Of a stretch of 64,000 nucleotides of DNA, positions 1 through 9,154 are shown one piece after another; position 1 is the stretch's first letter; the number at the start of each line of letters is the position of its first letter. The DNA comes from JAPHTQ01 sp050288165 (GTDB lineage Bacteria; Pseudomonadota; Gammaproteobacteria; Thiohalomonadales; Thiohalomonadaceae), in the NCBI GenBank assembly GCA_050288165.1, contig JBNKDG010000007.1, positions 146,975 through 210,974 on the forward strand, read 5' to 3'. The translations under genes were made by a program, and so were the position numbers. The notes beneath the pieces are model-generated. The model worked only from the letters and a program-made list of their open reading frames with translations, searched no databases and was not told where the DNA came from.

Positions 1-1
1 T

Positions 2-286
2 TTCGAGGCACCGGATTTAAAGCGTTTTCCCTGCCTGCGGCTGGCGATGGAGGCGATCGAGGCGGGCGGTACCGCACCGGCGATTCTCAATGCCGCCAAC
101 GAGATCGCCGTCGAGGCGTTCCTGCAGGAGCGTATCCGTTTCACCGCGATCCCGGAACTTATTGAAGCGACACTGGGACGAATGACCATTGCGGCGGCCG
201 ACTCGCTGGAGACGATCTTTGCCGCCGATGCGGCAGCCAGAGAGATGACCACCGCGCTGATGGATGATGTAGAGGTAATGCACTGA
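2..286 (+). CDS. dxr: 1-deoxy-D-xylulose 5-phosphate reductoisomerase, C-terminal fragment
   Basis: This is the last 94 codons of a gene cut by the window edge; the open frame runs from base 2 to a TGA at 284-286. The residues around GGTAPAILNAANEIAVEAFL are the conserved C-terminal block of Dxr, the second enzyme of the MEP isoprenoid pathway (DXP to MEP, NADPH-dependent, cytosolic). It is followed without a gap by rseP, the usual gammaproteobacterial order. Isoprenoid genes ispD and ispF lie further right in the same window. The catalytic and NADPH-binding parts lie outside the window, so intactness cannot be judged. Confidence 0.93.
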   Translation, partial: FEAPDLKRFPCLRLAMEAIEAGGTAPAILNAANEIAVEAFLQERIRFTAIPELIEATLGRMTIAAADSLETIFAADAAAREMTTALMDDVEVMH

Positions 287-1647
287 TGATGGATGTTCTG
301 TTGACCGTCGTGTCGCTACTGGTGGCCTTGAGCCTGCTGATTGCCGTACACGAACTGGGTCACTTTCTGGTCGCCCGCTGGATGGGAGTGAAGGTACTGC
401 GCTACTCCATCGGTTTCGGCAAACCGCTATGGCAGAAAACCTCCGGTGCAGACCAGACCGAATATGTGCTGGCGGCGATCCCGCTGGGCGGTTACGTCAA
501 AATGCTCGACGAGCGCGAGGGCGAGGTGCCCGAGGCGGAACTGCATCGCGCCTTTAACCGTCAGCCGGTGTTAAAGCGTAGCTCCATCGTACTGGCCGGT
601 CCGTTTTTCAACTTTGCCTTTGCCATCGTCGCCTACTGGTTGATGTTTGTGATCGGTATCAATGGCATCAAGCCAATCATCGGTGATATTGCACCCGATA
701 CGATCGCCTCGGCGGCGGGTTTGCACAGCGGTCAGGAGATCCTCTCGGTGGATGGCGAGCCGACCCCGACCTGGCAGTCGGCGATTGAGGCGATCCTGCC
801 CAAGATGTTGCTCAACCTGCCGGTGAAGCTGACCGTCTACGAGGGCGGCGTTAGCCGCGAGGCCGTGCTCGAAGTTAACGATGTGGCGGCCGACAGCAAT
901 CCTCAGGAGCTTTACCGCAAGCTGGGACTGAACGTATACCAGCCACGCATCGCGCCGGTGATCGGCAAGGTGGTTAGCGGCTCGGTGGCTGAACAGGCCG
1001 GACTGAAGACCGGTGACCGGGTGATTATGGCGGCGGGACAGTCCGTAGATGAGTGGCAACAACTGGTGTCGATCATCGAGGTGCATCCCGATATGCCGCT
1101 TGAGCTGCGGGTTCAGCGCGATGGCAGTGACGTGACACTCAACCTGCGTCCTCAGGCCGTTACTGGCGACAAGGGGTCGGTGGGCAAGATCGGCGCTGCC
1201 GTCTATTTCGATCGCAGCCTGTTTGAGCCGCTGCGTGCGGAATTACGGTATGATGCGCTAGCGGCGCTGCCCGCCGCTTTGAACAAAAGCTGGGAGATGG
1301 CCTCGCTGACATTGAAGATGATCGGCGAAATGATTATGGGCCGTGCTTCGGTGGAGAATATCAGCGGGCCCATCGGTATCGCCCAGTATGCCAAGCAGTC
1401 TGCCGATGCGGGGATCAGCCACTTCCTCAAGTTTCTTGGTCTGATCAGCGTCAGCCTCGGGGTGTTGAATCTGTTACCGATCCCGGTGTTGGATGGTGGG
1501 CATTTGCTCTACTACCTCATTGAGGGAGTGATTCGTCGTCCGCTGCCGGAGCAGATCGAGGCGCTGGGGCAACGCATCGGTCTGGCATTGATTCTGGCCC
1601 TGACCTGTTTGGCTATTTTTAACGACCTGGTTCGTCTTGCCGAGTAA
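286..1647 (+). CDS. rseP: RseP site-2 zinc metalloprotease
   Basis: The product is a 453-residue inner-membrane intramembrane protease. In the known family it cuts anti-sigma factor RseA within the membrane and so releases sigma-E during envelope stress. The zinc motif HELGH is at residues 22-26 in the first membrane helix. The second metal-ligand motif, LDGG, is near residue 400 in 'PVLDGGHLLYYLIEG'. Between them are two PDZ-like regions (about 120-200 and 210-300), as in E. coli RseP (450 residues). The start ATG shares one base with the dxr stop (TGATG), so the two are probably translationally coupled. It sits directly before bamA, fitting a role in outer-membrane homeostasis. Confidence 0.96.
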   Translation: MMDVLLTVVSLLVALSLLIAVHELGHFLVARWMGVKVLRYSIGFGKPLWQKTSGADQTEYVLAAIPLGGYVKMLDEREGEVPEAELHRAFNRQPVLKRSSIVLAGPFFNFAFAIVAYWLMFVIGINGIKPIIGDIAPDTIASAAGLHSGQEILSVDGEPTPTWQSAIEAILPKMLLNLPVKLTVYEGGVSREAVLEVNDVAADSNPQELYRKLGLNVYQPRIAPVIGKVVSGSVAEQAGLKTGDRVIMAAGQSVDEWQQLVSIIEVHPDMPLELRVQRDGSDVTLNLRPQAVTGDKGSVGKIGAAVYFDRSLFEPLRAELRYDALAALPAALNKSWEMASLTLKMIGEMIMGRASVENISGPIGIAQYAKQSADAGISHFLKFLGLISVSLGVLNLLPIPVLDGGHLLYYLIEGVIRRPLPEQIEALGQRIGLALILALTCLAIFNDLVRLAE

Positions 1648-1671
1648 TTGACGATTAATAAACGAGAGAAA

Positions 1672-3987
1672 ATGTCTTTGCTGTTACGTGTCGGTCTTGT
1701 CGCACTGTTGGCCTGGAGTTCGGCCGCTGTCGCCATCGAGAAGTTTGTGATTTCAGATATCCGCGTAGAGGGGTTGCAGCGTATCTCCCTGGGTACGGTC
1801 TATAACTATCTGCCGTTGAAAAAGGGCGATACCCTGGATGAAGAGACTGCCGATGCCGCAGTTCATGCGCTGTACAAAACTGGCTTCTTCCGCGATGTGG
1901 TGCTGGAGCGTGATGGCAAGGTACTGGTGGTATTTCTTGCCGAGCGTCCGGCGATTGCCAGTATCGAGCTGAAAGGTAATGACGATATTCCGACCGATAC
2001 CCTGAAGGCCAACATCAAGCTGGTCGGTATGAGCGAAGGCCATGTGTTTGACTACTCGATGCTGGACAAGGTCAAACAGGAGTTGAAGCAGGCCTATCTG
2101 GCGATGGGTAAATACAATGCCCAGGTGCGTTCCACCGTCACGCCACTGGAGCGGAACCGGGTTGCGGTACTGATCGAGATCGCCGAAGGCGATGTGGCGG
2201 CGATTCGGCATTTGAACATCATCGGTAACCAGGCATACAGTCAGGCGGAACTGACCAGGAAGTTTCAACTTGGACCGGATGCGGGTTGGTTTAGCAGCAG
2301 CGATCAATATTCCAAGCAGAAACTGGCTGCCGATCTGGAGACACTGCGCTCCTATTACATGAACAGCGGTTATATCAATTTCGACATCCTCTCCACTCAG
2401 GTGACGATTACCCCGGACAGGAAGGATGTCTACATCACCATCAACATCGCCGAAGGCGAGAAGTACAAAATCGGTTCAGTCACTGTTGCGGGCGAAACCA
2501 TCGTCCCCAGGGCGGAGATCGAAAAACTGATTTCGGTCAAACCCGGCGATACCTTCTCGCGTCTGGAGATTACCGAGAGTCATAAACGTATTGGCGATGC
2601 GCTGGGCAACATCGGTTACGCCTTCTCCAACATCAATCCCATTCCGGAAGTCGACAAAGAGAAGCTTGAGGTCAACCTCACGTACATGATCGACCCGGGA
2701 CAGCGGGTATCAGTTCGCCGCATCAACCTTACCGGTAACCTGCGTACCAATGACGAAGTGCTGCGTCGTGAAATGCGTCAGATGGAAGGCGGCTGGATGT
2801 CTTCCAGCAAGGTGCAGCGTTCGGTGACCCGTCTCAACCGCTTGGGCTATTTCAATGATGTCAGCGTCAAAACCCCGCAGGTGCCGGGGACGACGGATCA
2901 GGTCGATGTTAATTTCGACGTAGTGGAACGCGACTCTTTCGGTAGCTTCAACTTCGGTATCGGTTACGGCGACGTGCAGGGGATGTTGATCAACGCCAGC
3001 ATCAACTGGGAAAACTTTCTCGGTACCGGCGAGAAGATGTCGATTAACTTCGACAACAGTTCCACCGCGACTACCTACAGTTTCAACTCTACTGACCCCT
3101 ACTGGACAAAGGATGGGGTCAGTCGTACCTATAGTCTTTACTACCGCACCACCGACTCCGGTGCGGCCAATACCTCGGATTACACCCGTGATAGTTATGG
3201 TGGTTCGCTGCGCTTTGGCGTACCGGTGAGTGAATACGATACGATGAGTTACGGCCTGCGTTACGAACACTCGAAAATGAACGTGGACAGCGCGACCTCA
3301 ACCGAGGTGCTCGACTTCTGTGCCGATGCCACAACATCCAGTGTTCAATATGACTGCCAATACGATACCTACAGCATCGATGTTGGCTGGACCCATGATA
3401 CCCGTAACCGCGCGATCTTCCCGGATGCCGGCGGCAAACTGTCGCTGGGTGGCGAGGTGGGTCTGCCCGCTACGGACAGTTCGCACCGCTTTTATAAACT
3501 GCGGGTTAACGAGCAGCACTATTTCCCGCTGGCGAAATACCTGACCTTTAGTGTGGAAGGGGAGGTCGCCTACGCCGATGTCTACGACACTAGTAAAATC
3601 CTGGCGCCCTATGAACGCTACTATGCTGGCGGTGTCTCTACCGTGCGCGGCTATCGCACCAATACCATGTTCTCGACACCGTCTACCCTGGATACCTCTG
3701 GCGACCCGTTTGGCGGTAATGCCCGCCTGCTGGGCAGTATGGAGTTGGTGTTCCCGCCACCCTGGGAGCCGGACAGCCAGTCAATGCGCTTGAAGGCTTT
3801 CGTCGACGCGGGTAACGTATACGACACCAGTGAAAGCACCGACCTGTCAGAACTTCGCTACACTACTGGCCTGACACTGTCCTGGATGACCCCGGTCGGG
3901 CCGTTGACCTTCAGTTATGCCGTACCGCTGAACGAGAAAACCGGTGACGAAACGGAGAGCTTCCAGTTCACGCTGGGCATCCAGTAA
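1672..3987 (+). CDS. bamA: BamA outer-membrane protein assembly factor
   Basis: The product is a 771-residue outer-membrane beta-barrel insertase, the core of the BAM complex. I chose the ATG at 1672 over the upstream TTG at 1648. It follows a purine-rich stretch (cgagagaaa) and begins directly with a signal peptide (MSLLLRVGLVALLAWSSAAVA). Five POTRA domains occupy about residues 22-420 and a 16-strand barrel the rest. The loop-6 VRGY motif in 'GGVSTVRGYRTNTM' matches the conserved VRGF/Y. The protein ends FTLGIQ, so its last residue is Gln and not the common aromatic. It lies between rseP and the chaperone gene skp, the normal order. Confidence 0.97.
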   Translation: MSLLLRVGLVALLAWSSAAVAIEKFVISDIRVEGLQRISLGTVYNYLPLKKGDTLDEETADAAVHALYKTGFFRDVVLERDGKVLVVFLAERPAIASIELKGNDDIPTDTLKANIKLVGMSEGHVFDYSMLDKVKQELKQAYLAMGKYNAQVRSTVTPLERNRVAVLIEIAEGDVAAIRHLNIIGNQAYSQAELTRKFQLGPDAGWFSSSDQYSKQKLAADLETLRSYYMNSGYINFDILSTQVTITPDRKDVYITINIAEGEKYKIGSVTVAGETIVPRAEIEKLISVKPGDTFSRLEITESHKRIGDALGNIGYAFSNINPIPEVDKEKLEVNLTYMIDPGQRVSVRRINLTGNLRTNDEVLRREMRQMEGGWMSSSKVQRSVTRLNRLGYFNDVSVKTPQVPGTTDQVDVNFDVVERDSFGSFNFGIGYGDVQGMLINASINWENFLGTGEKMSINFDNSSTATTYSFNSTDPYWTKDGVSRTYSLYYRTTDSGAANTSDYTRDSYGGSLRFGVPVSEYDTMSYGLRYEHSKMNVDSATSTEVLDFCADATTSSVQYDCQYDTYSIDVGWTHDTRNRAIFPDAGGKLSLGGEVGLPATDSSHRFYKLRVNEQHYFPLAKYLTFSVEGEVAYADVYDTSKILAPYERYYAGGVSTVRGYRTNTMFSTPSTLDTSGDPFGGNARLLGSMELVFPPPWEPDSQSMRLKAFVDAGNVYDTSESTDLSELRYTTGLTLSWMTPVGPLTFSYAVPLNEKTGDETESFQFTLGIQ

Positions 3988-4012
3988 CGATGGTTTACTA
4001 CAGGAAATCGTC

Positions 4013-4552
4013 ATGAAAAGAATTACATCTCGCCTTGCCATGTTCCTGTTCGGTTTGGCCGCCTGTACTGGTATCGCCTCTGCGGAGAGCGGTGCCAATA
4101 TCGCTTTTGTGAATACTGCCCAGGTGCTGGAGCAGGCACCACAGGCAGAGGCTGTACGTAAAACCCTGCAGGACGAGTTCTCCGCTCGTGATACCAAGTT
4201 GCAGGGCGAACAGAAAAAGATCAAAGCGCTGGAAGACAGAATGGCGCGTGATAGCCTGACCATGAGTCAGGAAGAGCAGAGTAAACTGGAACGGGAGATT
4301 CTGGCACAGAAACGCGACCTCAAACGCTCACGCGATGAGTTTGCCGAAGACTTCAATATTCGACGCAATGAAGAACTGGCGAAGATGCAGCGCGACATCG
4401 CTACCTCCATCGTCGCCCTGGCCAAGGAAAAAGGTTTCGACCTGATTCTGGAAACCGGTGTGATCTTTGCCAGTGAGCGCGTTGACATTACCAAGGTCGT
4501 GATCGAGCGGCTGAAGCAGGATTTCGCCAAGAGCGACAACAAGAAAAAGTAG
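4013..4552 (+). CDS. skp: Skp/OmpH periplasmic chaperone
   Basis: This is a 179-residue periplasmic chaperone that keeps unfolded outer-membrane proteins soluble on their way to BamA. The start at 4013 follows an AGGAAAT ribosome site and opens with a signal peptide (MKRITSRLAMFLFGLAAC, cut near ASA-ES). The mature part starts with the conserved 'ANIAFVNTAQVLEQAP' strand. A long charged coiled-coil follows (about residues 50-130, many Lys/Arg/Glu), matching the tentacle-shaped Skp trimer. It lies 25 bp after bamA, so both ends of the pathway are in one transcription unit. An in-frame upstream start inside bamA was rejected because it would bury the signal peptide. Confidence 0.95.
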   Translation: MKRITSRLAMFLFGLAACTGIASAESGANIAFVNTAQVLEQAPQAEAVRKTLQDEFSARDTKLQGEQKKIKALEDRMARDSLTMSQEEQSKLEREILAQKRDLKRSRDEFAEDFNIRRNEELAKMQRDIATSIVALAKEKGFDLILETGVIFASERVDITKVVIERLKQDFAKSDNKKK

Positions 4553-4563
4553 GCGCGACGGGC

Positions 4564-5595
4564 TTGCACTATACACTCGGTCAACTGGCAGAAAAGCTGA
4601 ACCTTCAACTTGAAGGGGAGGCTGACTATGTCGTCCATCGTATTGCCACACTGGCTAATGCTGATGCCGAGAGCATCAGCTTTCTTGCGGACTCCCGTTA
4701 TCGTAAATACCTGCAGGGCAATAAGGCCGGTGCGGTCATTCTGCGTGAGGCCGATCGGCAGTATTGCGAAGGCAATGCCCTGATCTCGGACAATCCATAC
4801 CTCAGTTATGCACGTCTTTCCGCACTGTTTGCACCTCAGCCTGGCGATGAGCTTCTGCTGCATGAGCGTGCGGTGATCCACCCCGAGGCAATTATCGGAC
4901 AAAATGTCCGTGTCGGCGCCAATGCTGTGATCGGCAAAGCTGTACGTCTTGGCGACAACGTCAGCATCGGTGCTGGAACAGTCATTGGCGAGGGTAGCGA
5001 AGTTGGCGCAGGTTCAACCCTTTATGCCAACGTGACGGTGTATCATGACTGTCGTATCGGTGAGCGCGCCGTGATTCATGCGGGCGCGGTGATTGGTTCC
5101 GACGGTTTCGGCTTCGCCAACAGCAAAGGGGAATGGATCAAGATCCACCAGTTGGGCAGAGTGATCATCGGCAATGATGTCGAGATCGGCGCCAACACCA
5201 GTATCGATCGCGGTGCGATTGAAGATACCGTGATTGGCGACGGGGTAAAGCTGGATAACCAGATACAGATCGCACACAACGTCAAGGTCGGTAATAACAC
5301 TGCCATGGCTGGCTGTGTCGGTGTGGCGGGTAGTGCCGATATCGGTGCCAACTGTGCCATCGGCGGTGGCGTCGGTATTCTGGGGCATCTGAAGATTGTC
5401 GATGGTGTGACCGTGACTGCCATGTCGATGGTGCCCGGTTCAATCAGGGAGAGTGGGGTCTATTCCGCGGGTACGCCGTTGGAGCCGAAGGCGGAGTGGC
5501 AAAAGAATTACGTACGCTTTAAACAGCTTGACGATATGGCTCGCCGTATCAAGATGCTGGAGAAAGCATTGGCTGAGAAAACAAAAGAAGGTTAA
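4564..5595 (+). CDS. lpxD: LpxD UDP-3-O-(3-hydroxyacyl)glucosamine N-acyltransferase
   Basis: The 343-residue enzyme performs the third step of lipid A synthesis, adding the N-linked hydroxyacyl chain from acyl-ACP. It begins with a TTG codon 11 bp after skp; the sequence MHYTLGQLAEKLN is the normal LpxD N terminus and no ATG fits. An N-terminal uridine-binding domain (about 1-100) precedes a left-handed beta-helix of hexapeptide repeats (IGANTSI, VIGDGVKL and similar). A C-terminal helix follows (about 315-343). The catalytic histidine is H238 in 'QIAHNVKVG'. fabZ follows after 5 bp, as in most gammaproteobacteria. Confidence 0.96.
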   Translation: MHYTLGQLAEKLNLQLEGEADYVVHRIATLANADAESISFLADSRYRKYLQGNKAGAVILREADRQYCEGNALISDNPYLSYARLSALFAPQPGDELLLHERAVIHPEAIIGQNVRVGANAVIGKAVRLGDNVSIGAGTVIGEGSEVGAGSTLYANVTVYHDCRIGERAVIHAGAVIGSDGFGFANSKGEWIKIHQLGRVIIGNDVEIGANTSIDRGAIEDTVIGDGVKLDNQIQIAHNVKVGNNTAMAGCVGVAGSADIGANCAIGGGVGILGHLKIVDGVTVTAMSMVPGSIRESGVYSAGTPLEPKAEWQKNYVRFKQLDDMARRIKMLEKALAEKTKEG

Positions 5596-5600
5596 CGATA

Positions 5601-6047
5601 GTGGAAAAGATGGACATTCAGGCAATCCTCGAACACTTGCCGCACAGGTATCCCTTCCTGTTGGTAGACCGCGTGTTGGAGTGCGAACCGGGTAAGCGCC
5701 TCAAGGCGATTAAAAACGTTTCAGTCAACGAGCCGATGTTCACCGGTCACTTCCCTGAACGCCCTGTTTTTCCTGGTGTCCTGATTATGGAAGCGCTGGC
5801 ACAGGCTACCGGGATTCTGGCATTCAAAACCCAGGGCAAGAAACCCGACGGCAGCTCGCTCTACTATTTTGCCGGTATCGATAACTGCCGTTTCAAGCAG
5901 CCGGTATTGCCGGGTGATCAGCTGGTACTGGAAGTGGCCGTACTGAAAGAGAAACGTGGTATCTGGAAATTCAGTGCCGAAGCCAGCGTCGATGGCAAGG
6001 TTGTCGCCAGTGCTGAACTGATGTGTGCAGAACAGGTCATTAAATAA
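5601..6047 (+). CDS. fabZ: FabZ 3-hydroxyacyl-ACP dehydratase
   Basis: This hot-dog-fold enzyme dehydrates (3R)-hydroxyacyl-ACP in fatty acid elongation. Its substrate is the same hydroxyacyl-ACP pool that LpxA and LpxD use, which is thought to explain its place between them. The conserved LPHRYPFLLVDRV and HFPERPVFPGVLIMEALAQ blocks are present, with catalytic His50 and Glu64 counted from the GTG at 5601. Two starts are possible: GTG 5601 (AAGG nine bases upstream) or ATG 5610, which gives the more usual MDIQ N terminus and 145 residues. The sequence cannot decide between them. Confidence 0.95.
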   Translation: MEKMDIQAILEHLPHRYPFLLVDRVLECEPGKRLKAIKNVSVNEPMFTGHFPERPVFPGVLIMEALAQATGILAFKTQGKKPDGSSLYYFAGIDNCRFKQPVLPGDQLVLEVAVLKEKRGIWKFSAEASVDGKVVASAELMCAEQVIK

Positions 6048-6048
6048 T

Positions 6049-6825
6049 ATGAACGACATCCACTCCACAGCGATTATCGATCCTTCAGCCAAGATTGCAG
6101 AAGGGGTAACCATCGGCGCCTACAGCGTTATCGGAGCCGGGGTGGAAATTGGAGCCAACACCTGGATCGGACCACATGTGGTGATCAATGGGCCGACCAG
6201 CATTGGCTGCAATAACAAAATTCATCAATTCGCTTCACTCGGTGAAGCGCCGCAGGACCTGAAATATGACGGTGAGCCGACCCGCCTGGAGCTCGGTGAT
6301 CGCAACACCATCCGTGAATTTGTCACCGTCAATCGCGGCACTCCCGGTGGCGGAGGTGTTACCCGCGTCGGTAACGATAACCTGCTGATGGCCTACATTC
6401 ACATCGCCCACGACTGCCAGGTGGGCAACAATGTGATCTTCTCCAACAACGCGTCGCTGGCAGGTCATGCACACGTTGGTAACTTTGTGATCCTCAGTGG
6501 CTTTACCCTGGTACATCAGTTCTGCTCCATCGGTGACTATGCGTTCACCGGCATGGGCAGTGCCATCTCCAAAGATGTGCCGCCGTACCTGATGATCTCG
6601 GGAAATCCCGCTGCGCCGCACGGTCTGAACAAGGTCGGTCTCAAGCGTCGTGGTTTTAGCGACGAGCAGATTCGCAACTTGCTCAAGGTCTACAAGATCC
6701 TTTATCGGGAAGGTCTGAGCCTGGAAGAGGCGACCAAACAGATCAACGCGATGGGTGAGCAGCATGAGGAAGTGAAGCGCTTTGCCGATTTCCTTGGCGA
6801 TTCGCGGCGCAGTATTATTCGTTAA
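6049..6825 (+). CDS. lpxA: LpxA UDP-GlcNAc O-acyltransferase
   Basis: The 258-residue enzyme performs the first step of lipid A synthesis, transferring a 3-hydroxyacyl chain from ACP to UDP-GlcNAc. It starts one base after the fabZ stop. Left-handed beta-helix hexapeptide repeats fill residues 1-185 and a helical C-terminal region begins around 'GLNKVGLKRRGFS'. The catalytic base is His121 in 'HIAHDCQVG'. Residue 169 in 'FTGMGSAI' is Met, where E. coli has Gly173. In Pseudomonas aeruginosa the equivalent Met169 sets the acyl-length ruler to ten carbons, so a C10 hydroxyacyl donor is inferred. Neighbouring gnnA/gnnB suggest the sugar acceptor may be the 3-amino analogue. Confidence 0.96.
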   Translation: MNDIHSTAIIDPSAKIAEGVTIGAYSVIGAGVEIGANTWIGPHVVINGPTSIGCNNKIHQFASLGEAPQDLKYDGEPTRLELGDRNTIREFVTVNRGTPGGGGVTRVGNDNLLMAYIHIAHDCQVGNNVIFSNNASLAGHAHVGNFVILSGFTLVHQFCSIGDYAFTGMGSAISKDVPPYLMISGNPAAPHGLNKVGLKRRGFSDEQIRNLLKVYKILYREGLSLEEATKQINAMGEQHEEVKRFADFLGDSRRSIIR

Positions 6826-6835
6826 TAGCAGAAAG

Positions 6836-6862
6836 AAAAGCCGCGCTTAGCGTGGCTTTTTT
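6836..6862. terminator. Bidirectional intrinsic terminator between lpxA and lpxB
   Basis: An 11-bp stem (AAAAGCCGCGC paired with GCGTGGCTTTT, one G-T pair) with a TTA loop is followed by a T tract on the plus strand and preceded by an A tract that acts as a T tract on the other strand. It closes the rightward lpxA operon and the leftward lpxB operon. The lpxB stop codon overlaps its T tract. Confidence 0.88.
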
Positions 6863-8006
6863 ATTTGTGCAGTAATTCCAGCGCCAGCTCGGCGACATGT
6901 TTTGAACCACCACTGCCCCCCAACCTTTCCCTGACCGCCAGTTGACGCTCACGCATGGCGTCGGCCCTGGCGTTATCGTTAAGCAGTTCAAGTGCTGCCT
7001 GGCTGATTTTGTCCGGCGTAGCGTCGTGCTGAATCAATTCGGGTGCAACCCTTTCCCCCGCGACGATGTTACATAGGGCGATGTGATCGACCTTGATCAT
7101 GCGTGACATGATGCGGTAACTGAGTGAGGCAATTTTATAGATCACCACCAGCGGCACCTGCATCAGGGCAATTTCCAGTGTCGCGGTGCCTGAGGCGCTG
7201 ACGATAGCATCGCAGGCGCGCATGACGTCGTAGGAACGACCGGGTATGACGCGAATATCGAGATACGTTGTCGCCAGATAGGGTGTAAGAAACTCTTCGC
7301 TGAGTGTCGAGGCTCGCGGGAGAATAAATTGCACATCTGGGCGTTGCCTGTGGATAAGCGCAGCACTCTCCAGCACGATGGGTAACAGCCGTTTGATCTC
7401 ACTACGGCGACTGCCGGGGAAAAGTCCCAGTACCGGGCGAGAGGGATCGAGACCGAATTCCTGCTCTGCCTGTTCATGGCTTAAGCGACTGGTGACTTCA
7501 TCCACCAACGGATGACCGACAAAACGCACCGGCACACCAGCCTGTTCGTAGAATGGGACTTCGAAGGGAAAGACCACCGCCATCATGTCGACCAGCTTCT
7601 TGATCTTGTAAACCCGTTTCTGTCGCCAGGCCCATACTTGCGGGCTGATGTAATAGAGCACCTTGATGCCGAGTTCTTTGGCGGTTTTTGCCAGGCGCAG
7701 ATTGAAGTCGGGATAGTCGACCAGGATCAGCATGTCCGGACGACGCTCACGCAGCTCGTTACGCATTCTGTCCAGTACACCTTTGAGAAAGCGGTAGTTG
7801 GCCAGTACTTCGACCAGACCCACTACCGCCATATCGGCAGAGTCGACCAGAATCTCGACACCGGCCTTTTTCATCCGCTCGCCACCGATACCGGCAAAAT
7901 GCACCGCTGGCTCGATTTGATGCAGCTCTTCTACCAGACGTGCCGCATGATGGTCGCCGGAGGCCTCTCCGGCGACGATCAAAACCTGTTTAGGTGTATT
8001 GGACAC
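6861..8006 (-). CDS. lpxB: LpxB lipid-A-disaccharide synthase
   Basis: This 381-residue peripheral membrane glycosyltransferase (GT19) joins UDP-2,3-diacylglucosamine to lipid X to form the beta-1,6 lipid A disaccharide. The N-terminal motif VAGEASGDHHAARLV is diagnostic, as are 'LVDYPDFN', 'YYISPQVWAWR' and 'LFPGSRRSEI'. The start is a GTG at 8006. In most gammaproteobacteria lpxB follows lpxA and precedes rnhB on the same strand. Here it is inverted and is the last gene of a leftward operon behind gnnB (17 bp gap). Confidence 0.97.
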   Translation of the reverse strand: MSNTPKQVLIVAGEASGDHHAARLVEELHQIEPAVHFAGIGGERMKKAGVEILVDSADMAVVGLVEVLANYRFLKGVLDRMRNELRERRPDMLILVDYPDFNLRLAKTAKELGIKVLYYISPQVWAWRQKRVYKIKKLVDMMAVVFPFEVPFYEQAGVPVRFVGHPLVDEVTSRLSHEQAEQEFGLDPSRPVLGLFPGSRRSEIKRLLPIVLESAALIHRQRPDVQFILPRASTLSEEFLTPYLATTYLDIRVIPGRSYDVMRACDAIVSASGTATLEIALMQVPLVVIYKIASLSYRIMSRMIKVDHIALCNIVAGERVAPELIQHDATPDKISQAALELLNDNARADAMRERQLAVRERLGGSGGSKHVAELALELLHK

Positions 8007-8023
8007 AGACTGCAGGTACGAAA

Positions 8024-9118
8024 TTAAAGCGCTGAGCGAATCACATCCAGAATCATGTCCACCTTCTCATCTTCCAGTTCAGGATAGACCGGCAGGGACA
8101 TGCAAAGGCTGGCGATCTTTTCTGTCACTGGCAGCGTCACGCCTTTGCACATTTCGGCAAAGACTTCCTGCTGGTGCAGCGGAATAGGGTAGTAGACCGC
8201 GCAGGATATCTGCTGTGCCTGCAATGCAGCCATGATTTGATCGCGCTTCTCACTCAGCAGGGTGTACTGGTGATAGACGTGACGACCGATGCCATCTTCG
8301 TGCGGCGGAGTGGTGCCATCCATCTGTGCCAGTGCGGCGGAGTAGCGATGGGCGACGCGGCGGCGGCCTTCGTTGTACTGATCGATACGCTTCAGCTTGG
8401 CGCGCAGAATGACCGCCTGCAGTTCATCGAGGCGGGAGTTGAAGCCCAGCTCTGAGTGGTGGTAACGCTGCCAGCTACCGTGGTTGCGCAGTACGCGCAG
8501 ATGCTCGACGGCTTTATCGTCGTTGGTGGTCACCAGACCACCGTCACCAAAGCAGCCCAGGTTCTTGCTGGGGAAGAAGCTGAAGCAACCGGCGGCGCTC
8601 AGGCTGCCGGTCTGTTTGCCACCGATGTCGGCGCCGAAGGACTGGGCGCAGTCTTCCACCACAATCAGACCGTGTTTGTCGGCGATGGCCTGAATGCCGG
8701 GCATATCGGCAGGTTGACCGAACAGGTGAACCGGCAGGATCGCTTTGGTCTTTTTGGTGATCGCTGCTTCGATCTGGTTGACGTCGATGTTCATGGTCTT
8801 TTCGTCGATGTCGACGAAGACCGGAACCGCACCGACATAGAGAATCGCTTCGGCGGTGGCAATGAAGGTGAACGGGGTGGTGATGACTTCGTCGCCTTCG
8901 CCGATACCGGCAGCGATCAGTGCCAGATGCAGGGCATCGGTACCCGAGGCGCAACCGACCGCGTGTTTTACACCGAGGTAGGTGGCGGCCTCTTCCTCGA
9001 ACGCCTTGACGTTGGGGCCGAGGATGAACTGAGTCGCTTCCAGTGCCTGCAGCAGGCCCTGATCGATTTCGTCTTTAATCGCGTGATACTGACCTTTGAG
9101 GTCCACCATTGGGATCAT
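8024..9118 (-). CDS. gnnB: DegT/DnrJ/EryC1 PLP aminotransferase, probable GnnB
   Basis: The 364-residue PLP enzyme has the sugar-aminotransferase fold. The conserved 'GTDALHLAL', 'TPFTFIATAEAI', 'EDCAQSFGA' and 'FFPSKNLG' blocks are visible; the last carries the Schiff-base lysine K185. The family aminates 3-keto or 4-keto nucleotide sugars. It sits between a Gfo/Idh oxidoreductase and lpxB. The known gnnA-gnnB pair of Acidithiobacillus ferrooxidans lies in the same kind of lpx context and makes UDP-GlcNAc3N, so GnnB, the 3-aminotransferase, is the best call. A WbpE/WlbC-type enzyme for O-antigen sugars is the main alternative. Start ATG at 9118. Confidence 0.78.
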   Translation of the reverse strand: MIPMVDLKGQYHAIKDEIDQGLLQALEATQFILGPNVKAFEEEAATYLGVKHAVGCASGTDALHLALIAAGIGEGDEVITTPFTFIATAEAILYVGAVPVFVDIDEKTMNIDVNQIEAAITKKTKAILPVHLFGQPADMPGIQAIADKHGLIVVEDCAQSFGADIGGKQTGSLSAAGCFSFFPSKNLGCFGDGGLVTTNDDKAVEHLRVLRNHGSWQRYHHSELGFNSRLDELQAVILRAKLKRIDQYNEGRRRVAHRYSAALAQMDGTTPPHEDGIGRHVYHQYTLLSEKRDQIMAALQAQQISCAVYYPIPLHQQEVFAEMCKGVTLPVTEKIASLCMSLPVYPELEDEKVDMILDVIRSAL

Positions 9119-9154
9119 GTGTCGTTACCTCTGGGTAAATTTATTGAATTCGGT

